From an uncultured Microbacteriaceae bacterium (GTDB lineage: Bacteria; Actinomycetota; Actinomycetes; Actinomycetales; Microbacteriaceae), in assembly GCA_946481135.1 (NCBI GenBank), contig CAMLMQ010000025.1:1-21357 (forward strand): a stretch of 21,357 bases of DNA, in the 5' to 3' direction. Made by a program: the position numbers and the translations under genes. The notes below the pieces were generated by a model. The model was given only the letters and a program-made list of their open reading frames with translations, did not search any database and was not told the origin of the DNA. Numbering within the stretch: the stretch's first letter is position 1; each line of letters begins with the position of its first letter. Positions 15,756 through 21,357 of the stretch are shown here, in pieces.

Positions 15756-17342
15756 ATGACGTCATTCGTGCGCCGTTCAGCCGCCGTCGTCGCGGCTGTG
15801 ATCGCGGCCCTTCTCGTGAGCGTGCTGCCGGCCGCTCCGGCGCTGGCCTCCGGCCCGGGAAGCGTGACCGTGGCGGTCACCGAGGACGGCGTCCCGGCGC
15901 CGTTTCTCGCCGTGACCCTTCAGGGGCCGCAGCCCGGCTTCGGCCTGACCGACGCGACCGGAACGGCCACGATCACGGATCTGGCTCTCGGCGACTACCT
16001 CCTGTCGGTCGGCGCGTCGGGCACGTATCAGGAGACCGCGACGACCCTGACGCTGACGGCGGAGGCCCCGTCGTGGACGGGAACTCTCGACCGGCAGCCC
16101 TGGCCCTCGGGGGATTCGACACTCGCCGTCGCGGCGCTCGATGCGACGACCGACGCCCCGGTCTCCGGGGCACCCGTCTGGGTGAGCCGGCTCGACGGAC
16201 CCGGCGCGTCCCATGAGGGCGTGACCGGCCCCGACGGGCTCTTCATCGTCGACGCTCTCGTCGCCGGCACCTACTCGGTGAGCATCTCGTCGACGCCCGA
16301 CTACCTCGGCGCGGCCGCCGAGGTGATCCTTGCCGCCGGCACGACGCTCACCGAGACGTTCCGGCTGCTCCCGGCCGACGCCACCATCGAGGGACGCGTC
16401 GTCGACCAGGGCGGCACCGGCCTCGAGGGGATCTTCGTCTCGGCCGAACTCGTCGGATCCGGGTCGTTCGGGATGGTCACCGGCCTGACCGACGCGACCG
16501 GCTACTACACGCTTCCGGACGCCGCTGCGGGCACCTGGACCGTTCGCGTCCTGCCCGATGCGGCTTGGGAGGGCGCGACCGTCGACGTCGAGGTGCCCGG
16601 CGGCTCGACCGCAACGGCACCCGATCTCATCCTCGCCCCGCGCACGAGTGGCACGATCGCCGGTCTCGTCGCGAGCGCCGACGGATTGCCGGAGTCGAGC
16701 ATCGGCGGCTTCTTCGACGTGTGCGTGACAGTGCTGACACCGAACGGACAGCCGGTACCCGGAGCGTCGACCACGACGGGCGGAGACTCATTCTTCTCGT
16801 TCTCTCTGCCGCCGGGCGACTACACGGTGTATTTCGAGGACTGCGACCCCGACCGCGAGCCGCACCGCTATCAGCCGATCTACCTCGGCGGATCTCCCAC
16901 CCTCGCCGGGGCGACGGTCGTGAACGTCGAGACGCTCACGGACGTCTGGCTGGACACGACCACCCTGCAGCCACTCCTCGCGGAGCCGGAACCGACGACG
17001 TCCCCCGTGGCGGTTCGCGCGCGCGACCTCGAACCGTCGGACCGCGACCTCATCGACGCCCCCGGGATGTTGCGCCGCGGCGAGACGGCGCAGGTCCTCG
17101 TCGGAGCCGAGCACTCCGGCCGATGGGTCTCGGTCTGGCTGCACTCGCGACCCACGGCCCTCGGCGGCTGGCACCAGGTGGCGCCCGATGGCACCGTCGA
17201 GATCGAGATCCCGCGCTTGCATCCGCTCGGCGTTCACGAGCTCGTCGTGCAGGACTCGGCCAATGCGGTGATCGGGTGGACAGACCTGCGTGTGCGGGCG
17301 CGTATCACCTGTCTCTTCCCCTGGCTGCCTCAGTGCAGCTGA
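15756..17342 (+). CDS. secreted multi-repeat protein, carboxypeptidase-regulatory-like domains, no anchor
   Basis: This is a predicted exported protein of 528 residues. The ATG at 15756 follows AGGGGATC and starts a signal peptide ending near residue 32 (LPAAPALA). The mature chain is a series of beta-sandwich modules of the CarboxypepD_reg/CNA-B type. Recognisable turns are GFGLTDATGTATITDLALGD, TGPDGLFIVDALVAGTY, GLTDATGYYTLPDAAAGTW and FSFSLPPGDYTVYFEDC. Two modules share an identical 21-base DNA segment at 15941-15961 and 16481-16501, exactly 540 bases apart, so they arose by internal duplication or conversion. The last about 90 residues (RGETAQVLVG, GWHQVAPDGTVEIEIP, AVIGWTDLRV) resemble the domain that often precedes a sorting signal, but the chain ends in CLFPWLPQC-S with no LPxTG or helix. 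It is therefore probably released. Ligand and function are unknown. Confidence 0.88.
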   Translation: MTSFVRRSAAVVAAVIAALLVSVLPAAPALASGPGSVTVAVTEDGVPAPFLAVTLQGPQPGFGLTDATGTATITDLALGDYLLSVGASGTYQETATTLTLTAEAPSWTGTLDRQPWPSGDSTLAVAALDATTDAPVSGAPVWVSRLDGPGASHEGVTGPDGLFIVDALVAGTYSVSISSTPDYLGAAAEVILAAGTTLTETFRLLPADATIEGRVVDQGGTGLEGIFVSAELVGSGSFGMVTGLTDATGYYTLPDAAAGTWTVRVLPDAAWEGATVDVEVPGGSTATAPDLILAPRTSGTIAGLVASADGLPESSIGGFFDVCVTVLTPNGQPVPGASTTTGGDSFFSFSLPPGDYTVYFEDCDPDREPHRYQPIYLGGSPTLAGATVVNVETLTDVWLDTTTLQPLLAEPEPTTSPVAVRARDLEPSDRDLIDAPGMLRRGETAQVLVGAEHSGRWVSVWLHSRPTALGGWHQVAPDGTVEIEIPRLHPLGVHELVVQDSANAVIGWTDLRVRARITCLFPWLPQCS

Positions 17343-17411
17343 ACCTCGCACAGCCCACCGCTGCACGCCGAGGATCGGCGCTGTGCGGGGCCGACGGCTG
17401 AGACGGCGGTC

Positions 17412-17464
17412 GAGTGACCGCGCGCGAAGGCCACAAAGGGCCTTCGCCTACAGCGCGGTCACTC
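17412..17464. terminator. bidirectional 21-bp stem-loop terminator between the secreted-protein gene and guaA
   Basis: The left arm at 17412-17432 (GAGTGACCGCGC then GCGAAGGCC) pairs with 17439-17447 and 17453-17464, leaving a 6-base loop and a 5-base bulge. The right arm covers the guaA stop codon (17459-17461). It can serve convergent transcripts from both sides. Confidence 0.85.
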
Positions 17465-19036
17465 CCACTCGATCGTGCCCGGCGGCTTCGACGTGACGTC
17501 GAGGACGACGCGGTTGACCCCGGCGACCTCGTTGGTGATGCGGTTGGAGATCTTGGCGAGCAGCTCGTAGGGCAGACGCGTCCAGTCGGCGGTCATGGCG
17601 TCCTCCGACGACACGGGACGCAGCACGATCGGGTGCCCGTAGGTGCGGCCGTCGCCCATGACCCCGACGCTGCGCACATCCGCGAGCAGCACGACGGGGC
17701 ACTGCCAGATCTCGCCGTCCATGCCGGCGGCACTCAGCTCGGCGCGGACGATCGCGTCGGCCTCGCGGAGCAGATCCAGGCGCTCACGGGTAACCTCCCC
17801 GACGATGCGGATCCCGAGTCCTGGCCCCGGAAAGGGCTGGCGCCCCACGATCGCCTCCGGCAGGCCGAGCTCGCGCCCGATCGCGCGCACCTCGTCCTTG
17901 AAGAGGGTGCGCAGCGGCTCGACGAGTTCGAACTGGAGGTCTTCCGGAAGCCCCCCGACGTTGTGGTGCGACTTGATGTTGGCGGTGCCCGATCCGCCGC
18001 CGGACTCGACGACGTCGGGGTAGAGCGTGCCCTGCACGAGGAACCGGATCGGCTCCCCGTCGGCGGCGGCCTCCGCGACGAGCTCGCGCTCCGCGGCCTC
18101 GAACGTGCGGATGAACTCGCGCCCGATGATCTTGCGCTTCTCCTCCGGGTCGCTCACGCCGGCGAGCGCCGTCAGGAACTGCTCGGCGGCATCCACCGTG
18201 ACGAGCCGCACGCCGGTCGAGGCGACGTAGTCGTTCTCGACCTGCTCGCGCTCTCCTGCTCGCAGGAGGCCGTGGTCGACGAACACGCAGACGAGCTGAT
18301 CGCCGACCGCCTCGTGCACGAGCGCGGCGGCGACGGCGGAGTCGACCCCGCCGGAGAGGGCGGCGAGCACGCGCCCGTTGCCGACCTGGGCGCGGATGCG
18401 GGCCACCTGCTCGGCGATGACGTTGCCGCTGTTCCAGTCGGCGGGGATGCCGGCGGCCTTGTGCAGGAAGTTCTCCAGCACCGCCTGGCCGTGCGCCGAA
18501 TGCCGCACCTCGGGGTGCCACTGCACGCCGTAGAGCTTGAGGCGGTCGTTCGCGAACGCCGCGACCGGGGTCGCCTCCGACGACGCGAGCACCTCGAACC
18601 CGTCGGGCGCGCGCACGACCGAGTCGCCGTGCGACATCCAGGCGATCTGCTCAGCCGGTTGCCCGTCGAGGAAGACGCTCGGCGCTCCCGCGAGCCGCAC
18701 CGCGGTCGAGCCGTACTCCCGGTTCCCCGTGCGAGCGACCTCGCCGCCGAGCTGCTGGGCCATCACCTGGAAGCCGTAGCAGATGCCCATCGTCGGGATG
18801 CCGAGCTCGAGGATGCCGGTGTCGAGGTCGGGCGAACCCTCCTCGTAGACGCTCGACGGGCCCCCGGACAGCACGATGCCGACGGGGTTCCGCGCGCGGA
18901 TCTCCTCCGCCGTGACGGTGTGCGGCACGATCTCGCTGTAGACCCCGGCCTCCCGCACGCGGCGCGCGATGAGCTGCGCATACTGGGCGCCGAAGTCGAC
19001 CACGAGCACCGGGCGCTGCGACGTCTCGTCGCTCAT
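17459..19036 (-). CDS. guaA: GMP synthase (glutamine-hydrolysing)
   Basis: GuaA (EC 6.3.5.2) converts XMP, ATP and glutamine to GMP in the last step of guanine nucleotide synthesis. The 525-residue length fits the family. The class I amidotransferase domain (about 8-195) has Cys86 in GICYGFQ, and His174 and Glu176 in VQWHPEV. The ATP-pyrophosphatase domain has the PP-loop SGGVDSAV (228-235) and [11 protein letters not shown]. The dimerisation domain has [16 protein letters not shown] and the terminal [14 protein letters not shown] choose the ATG at 19036 because GGAGGT precedes it and it overlaps the DUF3817 stop (ATGA); the frame stays open upstream to 19318 as a shadow. No guaB is in the window. 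Confidence 0.98.
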   Translation of the reverse strand: MSDETSQRPVLVVDFGAQYAQLIARRVREAGVYSEIVPHTVTAEEIRARNPVGIVLSGGPSSVYEEGSPDLDTGILELGIPTMGICYGFQVMAQQLGGEVARTGNREYGSTAVRLAGAPSVFLDGQPAEQIAWMSHGDSVVRAPDGFEVLASSEATPVAAFANDRLKLYGVQWHPEVRHSAHGQAVLENFLHKAAGIPADWNSGNVIAEQVARIRAQVGNGRVLAALSGGVDSAVAAALVHEAVGDQLVCVFVDHGLLRAGEREQVENDYVASTGVRLVTVDAAEQFLTALAGVSDPEEKRKIIGREFIRTFEAAERELVAEAAADGEPIRFLVQGTLYPDVVESGGGSGTANIKSHHNVGGLPEDLQFELVEPLRTLFKDEVRAIGRELGLPEAIVGRQPFPGPGLGIRIVGEVTRERLDLLREADAIVRAELSAAGMDGEIWQCPVVLLADVRSVGVMGDGRTYGHPIVLRPVSSEDAMTADWTRLPYELLAKISNRITNEVAGVNRVVLDVTSKPPGTIEWE

Positions 19037-19464
19037 GCCGCCACCTCCGAGGGGTCCAGACGGGCGAGCTCCGCACGCACCCACGTGGGCACGCGGAACT
19101 CGAAGAAGAACGACAGCAGCGGGATGATGCCGCCGAGGGCGATGAACAGGAACCGCCCGAACGACCAGCGGGTGAACCGCCAGAGCAGGAAGTCGAAGGC
19201 GAGGTAGACGACGTACAGCCAGCCGTGCGTCGTGAGGATGATGAGCGACACGTTGAGGGTGCCGCGCTCCTCGATGAGGTCGCGCGGGGTGAACCCGAAG
19301 CCGTACGCCTCCGACCACTCGATGTCGACGAGGAACCCGTAGCGCGCGACCATCATCACGACGAGCAGCAGCAGGAAGACGCCGGTGACGATCGCCGAGA
19401 TGCGGTAGAGCGTCAGCACGAGGCGGATGCGGGGGACGTCGGCGGCGCGAGGTCCGAGGGGCAT
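19033..19464 (-). CDS. DUF3817 integral membrane protein
   Basis: This is a 143-residue membrane protein of the DUF3817 family, whose function is unknown. Helices lie at about 20-42, 73-93, 97-112 and 105-122. Family-like phrases are [16 protein letters not shown] near the N-terminus, [10 protein letters not shown] after helix 1, [16 protein letters not shown], and [20 protein letters not shown] followed by [10 protein letters not shown]. Members are often found beside guaA in actinobacteria, as here, where the gene overlaps the guaA start by four bases. The ATG at 19464 lies six bases after a TAGACT hexamer, so a separate promoter within the end of the SURF1 gene may drive DUF3817 and guaA together. 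Confidence 0.93.
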   Translation of the reverse strand: MPLGPRAADVPRIRLVLTLYRISAIVTGVFLLLLVVMMVARYGFLVDIEWSEAYGFGFTPRDLIEERGTLNVSLIILTTHGWLYVVYLAFDFLLWRFTRWSFGRFLFIALGGIIPLLSFFFEFRVPTWVRAELARLDPSEVAA

Positions 19465-19468
19465 GCCC

Positions 19469-20239
19469 TCAGTCTACGGTCGCGGCGACGGCCGCTCCGG
19501 CCTCGCGCTCCTCGTCCTCGCGCTCCACGGCATCCCGCACGAGGCGGTACCAGAGGTACACGGCGAAGCCCGCGAAGATCACCCACTCGACCGCGTAGAA
19601 CAGGTTGAGCAGGTTGAGCGCCACCTCGCGCTCGGGGGCGCGCGCGTCGATCGCCTCCAGCCCCTCCGCCGGTTCGGCGGCTACCACGAAACCGCCGTAC
19701 ACCGGGCCCGGGTCGGCCCACAGGTTCACGAGTTCGGCGACCGAGAGGGCGCTGCGCTCCCCCTCCTCGAAGTCCGACGACTGCGGCTCCTCGCTCGGCA
19801 GGTAGCGCCCGACCCACTCGGCGCGGCCGCGCGGCGCGGGGATGTCGACATCCTCGGGTGCCCAGCCGAGCGCGACGGCGAGCGAGACGCCCTCGTCGGT
19901 GACGACGTGCGCGACGAGCCAGATGCCGGTGCGGCCGTCCTGGTTGCGCCCCGTGAGGGTCACGGTGTCGCCGGGCACGAGCTCCCCCGACGCGGTCACG
20001 ACCCGGCCGACCTCGGTCTCGGTGAGCCCGCGGCCGGGCTCGGCGAGCTGCGCGAGCGGCACGGGGGTCTCGGTGTCGATCTCGACGACGTCGACGTTGT
20101 CGACGCTGCGCTCCAGCTGCCACTGGCCGAGCGCGGCGAACGACGCGGCGATGCCGAGGCACAGCACGAGGGCGGCGATCCACCGCGGTCGACGGGCCAT
20201 CGCCCAGAAGCGCGAAGAGAGGGATGCGGGGGTGCTCAA
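19469..20239 (-). CDS. SURF1 family protein
   Basis: SURF1 proteins assist haem insertion and assembly of aa3-type cytochrome c oxidase in the membrane. The 256-residue product has the two-helix layout: helix 1 at about 19-37, directly followed by the family motif GQWQLER (38-44), a large external domain, and helix 2 with the second hallmark NLFYAVEWVIFAGFAVYLWY (about 212-231). A Glu-rich tail ends the protein. The listed start is a TTG at 20239 that overlaps the antiporter stop (TTGA), and this coupling favours it. An ATG at 20200 (MARRPRW) just before helix 1 is a reasonable alternative. No oxidase genes are in the window. The 4-base gap to DUF3817 suggests an operon. Confidence 0.93.
   Translation of the reverse strand: MSTPASLSSRFWAMARRPRWIAALVLCLGIAASFAALGQWQLERSVDNVDVVEIDTETPVPLAQLAEPGRGLTETEVGRVVTASGELVPGDTVTLTGRNQDGRTGIWLVAHVVTDEGVSLAVALGWAPEDVDIPAPRGRAEWVGRYLPSEEPQSSDFEEGERSALSVAELVNLWADPGPVYGGFVVAAEPAEGLEAIDARAPEREVALNLLNLFYAVEWVIFAGFAVYLWYRLVRDAVEREDEEREAGAAVAATVD
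19471..19476 (-). promoter_or_regulatory. candidate -10 element (TAGACT) for DUF3817-guaA
   Basis: The minus strand reads TAGACT exactly six bases before the DUF3817 ATG at 19464, inside the last codons of the SURF1 gene. The spacing matches that of TACACT before the BI-1/YccA gene at 14636 and predicts a leaderless message. GAGGGC between the two could instead be a very closely spaced ribosome site. Confidence 0.5.
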
Positions 20240-21357
20240 TACTCGGGATCCCGTTCTCGAGGGGGTTCGGCCTCGTCGGTGAGGGGGGCGGGTGCGACGT
20301 CGGCGGCGACCTCGAGCGCCACCTCCTCATCGGTCATGGCGGCTTCGGCGAGCGCGAACTCCCGGTCCCGCTCGGCGTCGGCCCGCCGCACGTGGCCGCG
20401 CCGCCGGAGGGCGCCGAGGCGTTCGGAGTTGACGGCGAGGATCGGCCCGATGATCGCCATCGCGAGCACGTACAGACCCGCGAAGGGCGTGAGACGAGCG
20501 TCGAGGCCCGCCGCGGCGGCGAGGGTCGCGAGGATGAGGGTGAACTCCCCGCGGTTGTGCAGCATCGTCGACACGTTGAGCCCCTGGGCCGCCGTCAGGC
20601 CGTTGAGCCGGGCGATGAGCTGGCCGCCCGCGGTGTTGACGACGAGCGTGAGCACGACGGCGGCGGCGACGGGGGCGACCACGCCGCCGAAGGTCGAGGG
20701 GTCGAGCGCGAGCCCGAAGTTGAGGAAGAAGAAGGCGGCGAAGACATCCCGCAACGGCAGCACGAGCTGCTCGATGCGGGCGCGGAACCGGGTGGCGCCG
20801 AGCACGAGCCCGATGAGGAAGGCGCCGATCGCGTCGGAGACGCCGAGCAGCTCCCCGAGGCCGCCGAACGCGAGCGCGAGCCCGAAGAACGCGATCGTGA
20901 AGAGCTCGTCGTCGCGGGCGCCGATGAGGCGTCCGATGAGGCGCCCGCCGTAGCGCGCGATCACGAACATCGCGATGAGGAAGGCGAACGCGGTCGCGAG
21001 TTGCAGCACGATCGGCCAGAGCTCGGTCTCGCCGCTCAGCACGACCGACACGATCGCGAGGTACACGGCGATGAAGACATCCTCGACGACCGCGATGCCG
21101 AGTACGACGGGGGTCTCGCGGTTCGCCAACCGGCGCAGCTCGATGAGCAGCTTCGTGATGATCGCGCTCGACGACATCGCCGTCATCCCCGCGATGATGA
21201 GGGCCTCGCGCGTGCCCCAGCCGACGAGCAGTCCGAACGCGAAACCCGTCGTCATGTTGATCGCGATGCGGGTGCCGCCCGAGATCAGCAACCGCCGGGC
21301 GTTGCCGAAGAACTCGTCGGTGTCGAACTCCAGCCCGAGCGAGAAGAGCAGGAAGAT
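20236..21357 (-). CDS. CPA2-family cation:proton antiporter (N-terminus beyond window)
   Basis: This is a Kef/KhtU-type monovalent cation:proton antiporter; 373 C-terminal residues are visible and the frame is open to the right edge, so the N-terminal helices are missing. The visible part begins IFLLFSLGLEFD, a family phrase, then continues through GMTAMSSSAIITKLL, GIAVVEDVFIAVYLAI (with the conserved acidic ED in a helix), LGLVLGATRFR, FFLNFGLALDPS and NVSTMLHNRGEFTLILATLA. A TTG at 21291 could be mistaken for the start but lies within conserved sequence. The tail (about 300-373) is charged and rich in Glu and Ala, with no NAD-binding TrkA-N domain, so regulation would need a separate subunit. 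Its stop overlaps the SURF1 start by four bases. Confidence 0.93.
   Translation of the reverse strand: MFLLFSLGLEFDTDEFFGNARRLLISGGTRIAINMTTGFAFGLLVGWGTREALIIAGMTAMSSSAIITKLLIELRRLANRETPVVLGIAVVEDVFIAVYLAIVSVVLSGETELWPIVLQLATAFAFLIAMFVIARYGGRLIGRLIGARDDELFTIAFFGLALAFGGLGELLGVSDAIGAFLIGLVLGATRFRARIEQLVLPLRDVFAAFFFLNFGLALDPSTFGGVVAPVAAAVVLTLVVNTAGGQLIARLNGLTAAQGLNVSTMLHNRGEFTLILATLAAAAGLDARLTPFAGLYVLAMAIIGPILAVNSERLGALRRRGHVRRADAERDREFALAEAAMTDEEVALEVAADVAPAPLTDEAEPPRERDPEY

Noticed and set aside
17414..19207. Plus-strand open frame of about 600 codons opposite guaA
   Set aside because: It is fully antisense to guaA, which has every catalytic motif.

Overview
The window is a GC-rich stretch with dense, largely co-directional genes, GTG/TTG starts, 4-base start/stop overlaps and a sortase motif of the LAxTG type. 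Together with a PcrA helicase, a YccA-like Bax inhibitor protein, a DUF3817 protein next to guaA, and SURF1 beside a CPA2 antiporter, this points to a high-GC actinobacterium, most likely Microbacteriaceae. That placement is inferred from gene content; no rRNA is present.

Layout, left to right. (1) 1-1337, minus: N-terminal part of a PcrA/UvrD helicase that runs off the left edge. (2) 1382-4507, minus: a cell-envelope block of three small related lipoproteins and an HtrA-like serine-protease lipoprotein. The protease gene has five 8-bp tandem repeats directly against its Shine-Dalgarno. (3) 4504-7875, minus: a six-helix membrane protein whose stop overlaps the start of the third lipoprotein, a large secreted protein with Ig-like repeats and an LAVTG sorting signal, and a 77-residue lipoprotein. 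(4) 8007-12663, minus: a three-gene signalling operon coupled by GTGA and ATGA overlaps. It encodes two homologous membrane histidine-kinase-like proteins and one NarL/LuxR response regulator. The first kinase-like protein has lost the phosphoacceptor His, the N-box Asn and the G1 box, so it looks like a pseudokinase beside an intact paralogue. (5) 12722-13708, minus: a cytoplasmic glycerophosphodiester phosphodiesterase. (6) 13735-15454, plus: a zinc-ribbon DUF4190 protein, a hypothetical membrane protein and a BI-1/YccA protein. (7) 15756-17342, plus: a secreted protein with carboxypeptidase-regulatory-like repeats and no anchor. (8) 17459-21357, minus: guaA, DUF3817, SURF1 and a CPA2 antiporter cut by the right edge, all tightly packed.

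The housekeeping genes sit at the two ends and around 13-15 kb. The region 1.4-12.7 kb is almost entirely envelope and signalling genes on one strand. A plausible but untested reading is that the kinase/pseudokinase/regulator operon senses the membrane and controls nearby envelope genes. No tRNA, rRNA, CRISPR array, insertion sequence or phage gene was seen. Long open frames opposite the real genes are artefacts of high GC.
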